The notes beneath the pieces are model-generated. The model saw only the letters and a program-made list of their open reading frames with translations, made no database searches and was not told where the DNA came from. A stretch of 46,607 nt of DNA from Tannerella sp. (GTDB lineage Bacteria > Bacteroidota > Bacteroidia > Bacteroidales > Tannerellaceae). Of the stretch, positions 25,970-35,355 are shown in pieces. The position numbers and the translations under genes are program-made. Position 1 is the stretch's first letter, and the number at the start of each line of letters is the position of its first letter. The stretch spans positions 1 to 46,607 of the forward strand of contig JAISTS010000064.1 of assembly GCA_031272455.1 (NCBI GenBank), given 5' to 3'.

Positions 25970-28426
25970 ATGAGACGATTATTGACACTCGCGATATGTA
26001 TCTGGATAGCAACTTCAGGCGCCGTGGCGCAGGAGGTCTCGGTCAAACTCGTCGCTGCGCCCCTCGAAACGCTGTTCCGCACCATTGAAGAGCAGACTCC
26101 ACTGCATATTTACAGCAATCCTGCCGATGCCGACACGCTGCGGATCAGCATCAGCGCCGACAAACGCGATGCCATTGATGTGCTGCGCGAAGCTGTCGAT
26201 CCCCTGCAGCTGAAAGTGTCAGTATTCGGTACGGCGGTATTTGTAGCGCGTGGCAAAGAGTTTGTTACAACGCTGCCGCGCGGTTTCTACGAACGTGATA
26301 CGCTTACGGCGCCCGACGACATTGATATCCCGCAGGCAGTAGTGGCAGAAAGCAAACCGGATGGCGAAGATGTGTCGATGTCGTACTATTTGGACGAGAT
26401 AACCGTTTCTACGGCTCGGCTTGCGCGGGTGCAGTCAACCGTCATCGGTATGGAGCGCCTTGCCATCCGTGAGATGAAGAACATACCTACGGCATTTGGC
26501 GAGGTCGATGTGATGCGCGTCGTGCTGTCGCTGCCCGGCGTCAAGTCGGTAGGTGAAGTGTCGAACGGCTTTAATGTGCGCGGCGGCGCCACAGACCAGA
26601 ATCTCATACTCTTTAACGAAGGTACGATATACAATCCCACGCATCTGTTCGGTTTCTTTTCGGCTTTCAATCCCGACATCATCAAGGATATGGAGCTGTA
26701 TAAGAGCAGCATACCCGCCAAATACGGAGGCAGGATTTCGTCGGTGCTCGAAATAAATACCCGCGAAGGCAGCAGTCGAAAGCTCACCTCGTCGGCAAGC
26801 ATCGGGCTGCTGACCAGCCGCCTGAGCATGGAAATGCCCTTGGGCAGCAAGACATCGGTACTGGTCGGCGGACGTACTACCTACTCCGACTGGATACTCA
26901 AGCGGCTGCCCGAAAACAGCGGTTACAAGGATGGCAGCGCCGGTTTCTACGACCTCAACGCCACCCTGAGCCATCGCATTAGCAACCGCAACAGCTTCAC
27001 CGTCAACGGCTATTACAGCAACGACCGTTTCCGTTTCAACGCCTACGAACACTATGCCTACAGCAACGCCAACGCCTCTGTGAAATGGCAATGCACCTTC
27101 AGCGATATATTTTCGGGCAACTTCGCCGCCGGATACGACCACTACGGCTATTCCACAAGCAATACCGACAACCCCACGACGGCTTACCGGCTGTCGTTCG
27201 GCATCAACCAGTATTTCGCAAAAATGAACTTCGGATGGTACGCCAACGACCGGCATACGGTCAACTTCGGCATCAATACGCTGATGTACGACCTCAATCC
27301 GGGCAGCTATCTGCCCGAAGGTGAATCTATGGTAACGCCTGACCGTATGCAACGCGAGCGCGCCCTCGAAAACGCACTTTACCTGAGCGACCGCTGGGAT
27401 CTGACCGAGCGTCTGTCGTTAGACCTTGGGCTGCGCTATTCGCTCTTCGGCGCGTTGGGCGACCGCACATACAACATCTATGAACCCGGCGCACTGCCCA
27501 CCGTGATACGTCAGAACGGCACAGAGACCGGACACGGCATCTTCAGCGTCTATCAGGGACCCGAATACCGAGCCTCGCTGCGATATGCCTTCGCCGAAGA
27601 TTTCTCGTTCAAAGCGGGATATAACACTATGCGTCAATATATTCACAAGCTGTCGAACACCACCATTATGTCGCCTACCGACACTTGGAAACTTAGCGAC
27701 CCCAATATCCGTCCGCAAACCGGCGCACAGCTTGCCGCAGGACTGTACAAGAATTTCAATGCCGCCGACATCGAGACATCCGTCGAGGTCTATTACAAGA
27801 CGATGGACAACTACCTTGACTACCGTCAGGGCGCCGAACTGCTGATGAATCATCATATCGAAACGGATGTGCTGCCTACTCAGGGCAAAGCATTCGGCGT
27901 GGAGCTGATGCTCCGCAAGACTCAGGGCAAGCTAAACGGCTGGATGAGCTATACTTACTCGCGCACCCTGCTCAGACAAAACAGTCCGCTGATAACGGCG
28001 CCCGTCAACGACGGCGAATGGTATCCAGCCGACTTTGACAAGCCGCACGACTTCAAATTAGCCGGAAATTACCGCTTTACACATCGCTTCAGCATCTCGA
28101 TGAACTGCGATTACAGCACAGGACGACCCATCACCCTGCCTGTGCTGAAATATCAACTGAACGGGAGCGAATTTGTTTACTATTCCGACCGCAACCAATA
28201 TCGCATCCCCGACTTTTTCCGCCTCGACTTCTCGATGAACATTGAGCCGACGCACCACCTTACAGCCCTCACCCACAGCTCGTTCTCGCTCGGCGTTTAC
28301 AACCTTACAGGACGCAAAAACGCCTACTCGGTCTATTATATCACCGAAGAAGGACGGCTCAAAGGCTATCGTCTCGCCATATTCGGAATGCCCATACCCT
28401 ATATCTCGTACAACATCAAATTCTGA
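25970..28426 (+). CDS. TonB-dependent outer-membrane receptor with STN domain
   Basis: 818 residues. Signal peptide (1-20), STN-like domain (~22-95, VSVKLVAAPLETLFRTIEEQ...ISADKRDAIDVL), a linker, plug domain (~140-268, with GFNVRGGATDQNLILFNEGTIY and MELYKSSIPAKYGGRISSVLEI), then a ~550-residue beta barrel ending in Phe (ISYNIKF), the usual signal for outer-membrane assembly. STN domains of transducing receptors usually talk to a FecR anti-sigma factor, but none is encoded nearby. There is no SusD partner, so it is not a standard Sus-type glycan importer. The ligand is unknown. The next gene starts three bases after the stop. Confidence 0.88.
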   Translation: MRRLLTLAICIWIATSGAVAQEVSVKLVAAPLETLFRTIEEQTPLHIYSNPADADTLRISISADKRDAIDVLREAVDPLQLKVSVFGTAVFVARGKEFVTTLPRGFYERDTLTAPDDIDIPQAVVAESKPDGEDVSMSYYLDEITVSTARLARVQSTVIGMERLAIREMKNIPTAFGEVDVMRVVLSLPGVKSVGEVSNGFNVRGGATDQNLILFNEGTIYNPTHLFGFFSAFNPDIIKDMELYKSSIPAKYGGRISSVLEINTREGSSRKLTSSASIGLLTSRLSMEMPLGSKTSVLVGGRTTYSDWILKRLPENSGYKDGSAGFYDLNATLSHRISNRNSFTVNGYYSNDRFRFNAYEHYAYSNANASVKWQCTFSDIFSGNFAAGYDHYGYSTSNTDNPTTAYRLSFGINQYFAKMNFGWYANDRHTVNFGINTLMYDLNPGSYLPEGESMVTPDRMQRERALENALYLSDRWDLTERLSLDLGLRYSLFGALGDRTYNIYEPGALPTVIRQNGTETGHGIFSVYQGPEYRASLRYAFAEDFSFKAGYNTMRQYIHKLSNTTIMSPTDTWKLSDPNIRPQTGAQLAAGLYKNFNAADIETSVEVYYKTMDNYLDYRQGAELLMNHHIETDVLPTQGKAFGVELMLRKTQGKLNGWMSYTYSRTLLRQNSPLITAPVNDGEWYPADFDKPHDFKLAGNYRFTHRFSISMNCDYSTGRPITLPVLKYQLNGSEFVYYSDRNQYRIPDFFRLDFSMNIEPTHHLTALTHSSFSLGVYNLTGRKNAYSVYYITEEGRLKGYRLAIFGMPIPYISYNIKF

Positions 28427-28429
28427 ACT

Positions 28430-30109
28430 ATGAAAAAGTCCATATATATCCACCTGCTCGTTCTCGCCGCCACCCTGACGCCCGCCGCCGGACAGGTGCG
28501 CGAGCGCGTCAGCCTTCAGACCGACAAAAATCTCTATATCGCAGGCGAAACAGTATGGCTTAAAACCATCACCACCGATACGGATGGCAAACCTTTGGAT
28601 CTGAGCAAAGTGGTCTATGTCGAGCTTCTTGACGAGCGTCGTCCGCAGGCGCAAATCAAGATCGACGTCAGCAATGCCACCGGCAACGGCTCGTTCACCC
28701 TGCCGCCCGAACTGCCCACCGCCAACTATCGCCTCGTCGCCTATACGCGATATATGCAAAACGAGAATCCGACAGCTTTCTACGAGCGCCTGCTGCCCGT
28801 CGTCAACACTTTCCTGCCATATTATGCCCCGAAAACGGATATTTCCGGAGAAACAACAAGTGCTATAATCCCTTCGGGAAGCGCTTCAAAACCGGCTAAA
28901 ACCGTTTCCGTCCGATCCGAAAACGCCACGTATCCGGTGCGCACAAACAGCGAAATACGCATCGAGAACATTCCGGCAGACTGCTATACACTTTCGGTGT
29001 CGATAGCGGGCGAAGACAGCATTTTCGGCGACAAATCGGTCATCACTTCGCCGACAACCGCATCAACCGACAGACTGCAGCCCTTCGAGATACGCTATGT
29101 GCCCGAATACGAAGGACCGATCATCACCGGCACAATTATTAACGAGACCACTAATGCCCCTGCCACGGGACTGAAGCCAACCGTTCTGCTGGGCTATGTC
29201 GGCGACGGCATACGTGTTTTCGACGGACAGATAGCCGACGATGCAACGGTCGCGTTCTACACCCGCCGAGCCGCCGGAGCGCGTAAAATAGCTGTTACGA
29301 CCTACGGCGAGAGCTACCGCAACCTGCGCGTTGAGATCAAATGGGCATACACACAGCACGAATATCGTGCCCTGCCGCCGCTCGTCGTCGCTCCACAATA
29401 TGCCGACGGACTGCTGCAACGAAGCGTCAACCTGCAAGCGCTGCAAACCTATACTGCCGACTCGATGGCAATCTACGCTGCCGAAAGTGCACTTTTCGGA
29501 TGGAAACCCGAATGGAGCTACCTGCTTGACGAATATACGCGCTTTCGCGATATGAAAGATGTGATAATAGAGTTTGTGCCCGGTCTGCGCTTCAGCAATG
29601 TCGGCAACCGTCGCTCGCTGATGGCGCTTACCGACGATCATTCGGGATATGCACCAACGCCCGCGCTGACGCTGATCGACGGCATCCCCGTGGCTAATCA
29701 CGACGCTGTCTATAACTACAGCCCCTTGCAGATGAAACGTCTTGACGTCTATCGCGGACGCTACTTTTTCGGCGGCTCCTCGTTCGAAGGCATAGCTTCG
29801 TTCCAGACCTACCGCCTTAATTATCAGGGCTTCGACCCTGGCACGCAGACGCAAATCATCAATTACGACGGACCGCAGCTGCCGCGCCGTTTCTATGTCC
29901 CGCGTTACGACAGCGAGGCTGCCCACCGTTCTCGCCTCCCCGACGGCAGGCATACTTTGCTATGGCAGCCCGACGTCGCCACCGACAATGCAACAGCAAT
30001 CGTGCCTTTCTCTACATCCGACCTGCGCGGTCGTTTCGTGGTCAAGGTCGAAGGACTGACAAGCGCCGGCGAAGCTATCAGCGGACAGTGTTTCATCACA
30101 GTAGAATGA
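28430..30109 (+). CDS. Exported MG2-domain protein with a plug-like segment
   Basis: 559 residues with a signal peptide ending near Gly21-Gln22. Residues ~24-110 (RVSLQTDKNLYIAGETVWLK...NYRLVAYTRYM) form an MG2-type macroglobulin/Ig-like domain. Residues ~376-465 resemble a TonB-receptor plug: ALTLIDGIPVANHD then SPLQMKRLDVYRGRYFFGGSS and GIASFQTY. No barrel follows; the C-terminus (VVKVEGLTSAGEAISGQCF) looks like another Ig-like strand set. It has no thioester motif and is far shorter than bacterial alpha-2-macroglobulins. Encoded three bases after the receptor, it is probably a periplasmic or surface partner of that receptor. Confidence 0.7.
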   Translation: MKKSIYIHLLVLAATLTPAAGQVRERVSLQTDKNLYIAGETVWLKTITTDTDGKPLDLSKVVYVELLDERRPQAQIKIDVSNATGNGSFTLPPELPTANYRLVAYTRYMQNENPTAFYERLLPVVNTFLPYYAPKTDISGETTSAIIPSGSASKPAKTVSVRSENATYPVRTNSEIRIENIPADCYTLSVSIAGEDSIFGDKSVITSPTTASTDRLQPFEIRYVPEYEGPIITGTIINETTNAPATGLKPTVLLGYVGDGIRVFDGQIADDATVAFYTRRAAGARKIAVTTYGESYRNLRVEIKWAYTQHEYRALPPLVVAPQYADGLLQRSVNLQALQTYTADSMAIYAAESALFGWKPEWSYLLDEYTRFRDMKDVIIEFVPGLRFSNVGNRRSLMALTDDHSGYAPTPALTLIDGIPVANHDAVYNYSPLQMKRLDVYRGRYFFGGSSFEGIASFQTYRLNYQGFDPGTQTQIINYDGPQLPRRFYVPRYDSEAAHRSRLPDGRHTLLWQPDVATDNATAIVPFSTSDLRGRFVVKVEGLTSAGEAISGQCFITVE

Positions 30110-30171
30110 CCGGATTTAAAAAATGAATAATTTTTTTTGGCAATAAGTGTACATTGATAGAAAAAAATACT

Positions 30172-30179
30172 TAAATTTG
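30172..30179 (+). promoter_or_regulatory. -7 element TAAATTTG upstream of the DUF1080 gene
   Basis: Matches TAnnTTTG, 31 bases before the ATG at 30210, and indicates that this gene is transcribed apart from the receptor operon. No good -33. Confidence 0.55.
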
Positions 30180-30209
30180 CGACTGAATTAATTCTTAAAA
30201 ACATTTGAT

Positions 30210-30989
30210 ATGAATAAGTTATTGAAAGCAAGTTTATTACTTCTCTTATGCGGGATGACATCGGTCGCTTTTGCGCAGAAAGAATATCCCAAACCGGAGC
30301 AGATGCGTCCGGGAATGTCTGAATTTTGGTTGCCTCAACCGGTAATAGTAACGCCGGGCGATATCCAGAAGAATACCGCTCCTTCGGATGCCATCATCCT
30401 GTTCGACGGTAAAGATTTGTCGGCTTGGGAATCGGTCAAAGACGCTTCTCCGGCAGGCTGGACGGTCAACGGCGACGGCACATTCACTGTCAACAAGAAA
30501 GCCGGCGACATACGCACGAAGGAGACTTTCGACAGTTTCCAGCTGCATATCGAGTGGAGCATCCCGACGAACATCACCGGCACAAGTCAGGCACGCGGCA
30601 ACAGCGGCGTCTATATGCAGGGTATGTATGAGCTGCAGGTGCTCGACAGCTACGAAAACGAGACCTACGCCAACGGACAGGCAGGCAGCATCTACAAGCA
30701 ATCGACGCCTTTGGTCAACGCTATGCGCAAGCCGGGCGAATGGAATGTTTACGACGTGATTTACACTGCGCCCGTGTTTAAGGAAGACGGCACGTATCGT
30801 TTCCCGCCGCGCGTTACGGTACTGCACAACGGCATAGTAGTACAGAACAACACGACGATACTTGGCACGACCGAGTATATCGGATTCCCTCAGGTGCGTC
30901 CTCACGGAGCAGGTCCCATCGTGCTGCAAAGCCACGGCGACCCGAGCGAGCCTGTAAGTTTCAGGAATATTTGGATTAGAAAACTATAG
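30210..30989 (+). CDS. DUF1080 (3-keto-disaccharide hydrolase-like) protein
   Basis: 259 residues with a signal peptide (MNKLLKASLLLLLCGMTSVAFA). The mature domain is a concanavalin-like beta-sandwich of the DUF1080 family: ILFDGKDLSAWESV, DIRTKETFDSFQLHIEW, RGNSGVYMQGMYELQVLDSY, GEWNVYDVIYTAP and a closing VSFRNIWIRKL. Some members hydrolyse 3-keto-glucosides made by Gfo/Idh/MocA-type oxidases; whether this one does is unproven. It probably acts in the periplasm. It has its own promoter and is followed by a strong terminator. Confidence 0.88.
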   Translation: MNKLLKASLLLLLCGMTSVAFAQKEYPKPEQMRPGMSEFWLPQPVIVTPGDIQKNTAPSDAIILFDGKDLSAWESVKDASPAGWTVNGDGTFTVNKKAGDIRTKETFDSFQLHIEWSIPTNITGTSQARGNSGVYMQGMYELQVLDSYENETYANGQAGSIYKQSTPLVNAMRKPGEWNVYDVIYTAPVFKEDGTYRFPPRVTVLHNGIVVQNNTTILGTTEYIGFPQVRPHGAGPIVLQSHGDPSEPVSFRNIWIRKL

Positions 30990-31047
30990 CAACATTTTTT
31001 TATTTTTTTATTTCATTAATAAAAAATTAAATTAAAACATTGTTAGG

Positions 31048-31082
31048 GCTGGCGTCGTGATGACGTCAGCTTTTTTTTTTTT
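31048..31082 (+). terminator. Intrinsic terminator after the DUF1080 gene
   Basis: GCTGGCGTC-GTGAT-GACGTCAGC forms a 9-bp stem with one G-U pair and a 5-base loop (31048-31070), followed at once by twelve T. The rest of the 230-base gap up to 31221 is A+T-rich with no TAnnTTTG seen. Confidence 0.88.
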
Positions 31083-31220
31083 GAAAAAATTCGGAAATAT
31101 CTGTAACAAAATCGGGGTTAATACGTCAATATAGTGGATGCCGTTGTTTCGGACGTGTCGCAGTTGCTTACGTCAAAGCCTATCGGAATCCGACAAACCA
31201 AGATTATTAAGCTTATAGAT

Positions 31221-33551
31221 ATGAACCGTATTTTCAGACATTTAACACTCTTTACAGCGCTGCTGACTATAGCATTTTCGGGCATCGCTCAAACCGTCGC
31301 CATCAGGGGACAAGTCAAAAACGACATCAGCCGTGAGCCGATGGAATTTGTCAACGTCGTGCTGCAAACCGCCGACTCGGCGTTCGTCGCAGGCACCGTA
31401 ACCGAAGGCAACGGGCGTTTTACTATGGACAAAATCGCGACGGGCAGCTACCGCATAGTGCTGTCGAGCGTCGGTTACGAGACGCAGTACATCGAACTCG
31501 AAAATCTTAACCGAAGCGTTCAGCTCGACGATATCACTATGTCGGAGGCGGCGCTGTCGCTCGAAGGCGTAACGGTAACCGGCTCGGCGACGTCGTCGCG
31601 CATCGACCGCAAGCTGATAGTCCCGTCGGCGCTGCAACTGCAAACCGCCACCAACGGCATCGACCTGTTGCAGAGGCTGATGCTGCCGCGCGTGTCGGTC
31701 AATCCGATGTCGAGCGAGGTGTCCATCCCCGGCGGCGGCGAACTGCAACTGCGCATCAACGGCGTCAAAGTCGAAAAGGAAGACATCCTCGCGCTGCTGC
31801 CCGCCGACATCATCCGCATTGAGTATCACGACAATCCGGGTCTGCGCTACGGCAATGCCGAGATCGTGCTCGACTATATCGTACGGCGTCCGGAAACGGG
31901 TGGCGACATCGGCTTAAACCTTCGGGATGCGCCGTTTGTAGCCTGGGGCGATAACAGGCTGAATGCCAGAATAAATCATAAGAAATCGGAATTTGCGGTC
32001 AATTACAGCATCAGTCATCGCGATTTTTATCAGGTATGGCGCGACAACGCGGAGACGTTTCATTTTGCCGACGGCTCGACGCTTAACCGCATAGAAAAGG
32101 GCGAGCCGGGGCACGGACAGCTATACTGGCAAAACCTGAACGCGAAATATAACTATCAGGACGACAGCAAGATGTTCAATGCTACGTTCCGACTTTACAC
32201 CAGCAACGGACCACATTTTTTCGACTATCATGGCATCCTGCAAAACACGGCTGATGCCACAGACCGGATAGATATGATCGACTTGAACAGCAACATAGAA
32301 AACCGTCCGGCACTCGACCTCTATTATCAGCACAGCCTGCCCAACGACCAGACGCTGGTTTTCAACGCTGTAGGCACTTACAACGCCACCGTTATCGACC
32401 GTCAATACCGCGAAAGCCGCGACGGCATTATGCTGACCGACATCGACAATCATGTCGAAGGCAATAAATATTCTGTTATCGGCGAAGGAATTTACGAGAA
32501 GAAGCTGGGCGACAGGCGTTTGAGCGCCGGTATCCGTCATACGCAGTCGTGGTCGGACAACACCTATATCAACGGGCACGACTATCGCACCGAGATGGGT
32601 CAGATGCAGACCTTCATTTATGCCGAGTTCAAAGGCAAACTGAGCAAGCTCGACTATTCGATAGGCGCGGGCGCAACGCGGGAATATTTGGAGCAAAAAG
32701 GCGAAGCAGGCTATCAGAACTACACTTTCAACCCGCGCATCACGCTGTTTTATCCCATTTCCGACGCTTCGTCGATACGTCTGCGCAGCGAAATCAGCAA
32801 TGCTTCACCGTCGCTGTCGAACCTGAGCGCCATTGAGCAGGCTATCGACTCGCTGCAAATCCAGCGCGGCAATCCCAACCTCGACCCCTATCTGCGCTAT
32901 CGCACACAGCTCAATTACGAATATCGCAAAGGTATTTTCGCCGGAAGTCTTAATTTGCAGCACGAATATCATCCGCGCGCCGTTATGGAAGAAAAATTTC
33001 TCGAAGGCAACAAAATTGTACAGACATGGAACAATCAGCGCAGCTGGCAGTTTCTGCAGGGCGGCGCCACGATGCGCCTCGGTCCCGTCAAGGATATGTT
33101 CCAGCTCACGTGGACAACATACGTAAACCATTATATCAGCCACGGCAACGACTATCTGCATCATTACACCAACTGGTACAACGAGCTTGAAGGGATGTTC
33201 ACCTACAAACACGTCTTTGTTGTGCTGGGATTGGAATCGAACTGGGACCGTTTTTATGGCGAAACGATGTCGGGCGGCGAAAATATCCACTACGCGATGG
33301 TCGGTTACAAGTATAAAAATATGTCGTGCTATGTGGGGATGTTCAACCCGTTTGTCGATAATTATCATCAGGATACGGAAAACTGGTCGCGTTACGCTTC
33401 GTTCCGCCGGTCGAACTATATCAACGAATCTTCGCGCGCCATACTGCTGAATTTCACGTGGAATTTCTCGTTCGGGCGCAAGTTCAACAGCAGCGACAAA
33501 CGCCTCAACAACGCCGACGACGATTCGGGCGTGATGAAGTCGGGGAAATAG
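31221..33551 (+). CDS. Outer-membrane beta-barrel protein (carboxypeptidase-regulatory-like N-domain)
   Basis: 776 residues from the ATG at 31221, which begins a good signal peptide (MNRIFRHLTLFTALLTIAFSGIAQ); the frame is open upstream without a better start. Residues ~25-110 are a CarboxypepD-regulatory-like beta domain (IRGQVKNDISREPMEFVNVV...GSYRIVLSSVGYE). Residues ~115-225 are plug-like but reduced (VSIPGGGELQLRINGV...IIRIEYHDNPGLRYG). The rest is a barrel of the outer-membrane beta-barrel type 3 kind. Unusually, the protein does not end in an aromatic residue: a charged tail of ~20 residues (SSDKRLNNADDDSG) follows the last strand. Monocistronic, no SusD partner. Confidence 0.82.
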   Translation: MNRIFRHLTLFTALLTIAFSGIAQTVAIRGQVKNDISREPMEFVNVVLQTADSAFVAGTVTEGNGRFTMDKIATGSYRIVLSSVGYETQYIELENLNRSVQLDDITMSEAALSLEGVTVTGSATSSRIDRKLIVPSALQLQTATNGIDLLQRLMLPRVSVNPMSSEVSIPGGGELQLRINGVKVEKEDILALLPADIIRIEYHDNPGLRYGNAEIVLDYIVRRPETGGDIGLNLRDAPFVAWGDNRLNARINHKKSEFAVNYSISHRDFYQVWRDNAETFHFADGSTLNRIEKGEPGHGQLYWQNLNAKYNYQDDSKMFNATFRLYTSNGPHFFDYHGILQNTADATDRIDMIDLNSNIENRPALDLYYQHSLPNDQTLVFNAVGTYNATVIDRQYRESRDGIMLTDIDNHVEGNKYSVIGEGIYEKKLGDRRLSAGIRHTQSWSDNTYINGHDYRTEMGQMQTFIYAEFKGKLSKLDYSIGAGATREYLEQKGEAGYQNYTFNPRITLFYPISDASSIRLRSEISNASPSLSNLSAIEQAIDSLQIQRGNPNLDPYLRYRTQLNYEYRKGIFAGSLNLQHEYHPRAVMEEKFLEGNKIVQTWNNQRSWQFLQGGATMRLGPVKDMFQLTWTTYVNHYISHGNDYLHHYTNWYNELEGMFTYKHVFVVLGLESNWDRFYGETMSGGENIHYAMVGYKYKNMSCYVGMFNPFVDNYHQDTENWSRYASFRRSNYINESSRAILLNFTWNFSFGRKFNSSDKRLNNADDDSGVMKSGK

Positions 33552-33570
33552 CGACTGCCCTACCCCCGTT

Positions 33571-35220
33571 TTATTGCTGATACATAAAGCGTTTGATGCT
33601 CTGTTTAGGCGTTTTCTCGAACGGCTCGTCGCGGAAGATGATAGATGAAATCTGGCTGTAACGCGGGATCGACTCGTTGAGTTTCTTAAGGTTATCGTCC
33701 ATAACGAGTTTCAGCCCTTCGTCGGTCAGTCCGCTCGATTTTGCCTTGTCGCGGTCGGGCAGCACAAGAGCCACAATCCCGTCGTTGCGCGAAACAACCA
33801 GAGACTCAAGCACGTATGGCATATTGTTCAGCACCGATTCTATTTCTTCGGGATAGATATTCTGTCCGTTCGAGCTTAAAATCATCGTCTTGCAGCGTCC
33901 GCGAATGAAGAGGAAGCCGTCTTTATCGAGCGTTCCGAGGTCGCCCGTTCGCATCCAGCCGTCAGACAGCATCACTTCGGCAGTGGCTTTTTCGTTTTTG
34001 TAATAGCCGAGCATCACATTCATTCCGCGTACAAGTATCTCGCCTGCAACGTTTTCGGGATCGTCGGAATCTATCCTTACCTCTGTACGGTCAACGATTC
34101 GTCCTACCGAGCCTTGCTTGAACGTATCCCACTGCTCGTAAGCTATCAGCGGTCCACATTCGGTCATACCGTAACCCACAGTGTAACTGAATTTTACTTC
34201 GCGAAGGAAAGTCTCGACTTCCTTGTTGATGGCAGCTCCGCCGATGACGACCTCAAAACATCTGCCTCCAAACACTTCGTTCAGCTTACCACGAATGACA
34301 CGCAGGAATAATTGCTTGATTAGCGGCGTTTTATACAGTATTTTAATTAATGGCTTTTTCAGCATCGGGAAGATGTTGTTGATGATGATTTTTTCGATAA
34401 TCAACGGAACGGCAATGATTAGCGTCGGGCGCACTTTGCCAAAGACTTCGATGATGTATTTTGGATTAGGTACGCGCGTAAGGAAGTGGATATGGCAGCC
34501 TTTATGTATGCCGTTCATTATTTCAAACGCTAATCCGTACATGTGCGCCATCGGCAGGACAGACACAAACGGGTCGCCGGCTTTGATAAACGGCAGCTTG
34601 TCGTAGGCGATCACGGTGTTGCTCCAGAGGCTGCGATAAGGTATCATAACGCCTTTCGAGAAGCCTGTCGTCCCCGAAGTATAGTTCAGGATGGCAAGTT
34701 CGTCGGGCTGTTCGACGTGATAGCAGATTTGTTCAGGGGCAAACGACGGGTATTTTTCCGCAAACAGCGTATCTATCGTGCTGCAGATCTGTTTCAGGTC
34801 GGGCTGTTTAGCGTCGAGCACCGACCACGTGTCAAGCGAAATGAAAAACATAGCGTCGGGCATTGCTTTCAGGTCGAGCTGCACCCAGTTAGCGTCGGCG
34901 GCAAACAGAGCTTTCGCCTCTGAGTGATTGACGATATGATGCACATTTTCAGGCTTAAAATCGTGCAGAATGGGCACGGCGACGCAGCCATAGGTCATAA
35001 TGCCGAAAAAGCATATCGCCCAGTTCGACGAGTTGCGTCCGATGAGCGCAATCTTGTCGCCCTTGCTGATTCCCGCTTTCTCGAACAGGATATGCAGCTT
35101 TTCGACCTCTTTAGCTAAGTCTTTGTACAGGAACGTTTTACCGTTGTAATTTGTTAACGCCGGCTGTTCCCAGTACTTCTTGATGCTTGTCTCAATCAGT
35201 TTCAGAAATTTGTCATCCAT
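33571..35220 (-). CDS. Long-chain acyl-CoA synthetase-like AMP-forming ligase
   Basis: 549 residues of the ANL adenylating superfamily. The P-loop-like motif is YTSGTTGFSKGVM (residues ~180-192); then YGMTECGPL (~356), GWMRTGDLG (~426) and the hinge and C-terminal lysine region (GRCKTMILSSNGQNIYPEEIE; KTPKQSIKRF) are present. It should activate a fatty acid to the acyl-AMP and then acyl-CoA in the cytoplasm. It is slightly shorter than classic FadD (560-600) but complete. It ends 19 bases from the convergent barrel gene. A minus-strand TATATTTG (35262-35255) lies 35 bases upstream. Confidence 0.9.
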   Translation of the reverse strand: MDDKFLKLIETSIKKYWEQPALTNYNGKTFLYKDLAKEVEKLHILFEKAGISKGDKIALIGRNSSNWAICFFGIMTYGCVAVPILHDFKPENVHHIVNHSEAKALFAADANWVQLDLKAMPDAMFFISLDTWSVLDAKQPDLKQICSTIDTLFAEKYPSFAPEQICYHVEQPDELAILNYTSGTTGFSKGVMIPYRSLWSNTVIAYDKLPFIKAGDPFVSVLPMAHMYGLAFEIMNGIHKGCHIHFLTRVPNPKYIIEVFGKVRPTLIIAVPLIIEKIIINNIFPMLKKPLIKILYKTPLIKQLFLRVIRGKLNEVFGGRCFEVVIGGAAINKEVETFLREVKFSYTVGYGMTECGPLIAYEQWDTFKQGSVGRIVDRTEVRIDSDDPENVAGEILVRGMNVMLGYYKNEKATAEVMLSDGWMRTGDLGTLDKDGFLFIRGRCKTMILSSNGQNIYPEEIESVLNNMPYVLESLVVSRNDGIVALVLPDRDKAKSSGLTDEGLKLVMDDNLKKLNESIPRYSQISSIIFRDEPFEKTPKQSIKRFMYQQ

Positions 35221-35254
35221 AAGGAAATAATTTTTTTTAAGTAAAAACGAGCGA

Positions 35255-35262
35255 CAAATATA
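35255..35262 (-). promoter_or_regulatory. -7 element TATATTTG for the acyl-CoA ligase
   Basis: Read on the minus strand, 34 bases before the ATG at 35220. A TTTT lies at the -33 distance (spacing 20) instead of TTTG. Confidence 0.55.
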
Positions 35263-35355
35263 TGTAAAGATTTTGCAAACGTAAAATTTTTGCGACGAAA
35301 ATTTTTAACAGATCTCAATTTATTAGCATTTTTTAAGGTAGCGGCAGGGGGCAAG

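Noticed and set aside
25970-30109. Classic Sus-type polysaccharide utilisation locus
   Set aside because: There is no SusD-like lipoprotein and no glycosidase within the operon; DUF4249 and MG2 proteins are not Sus components.
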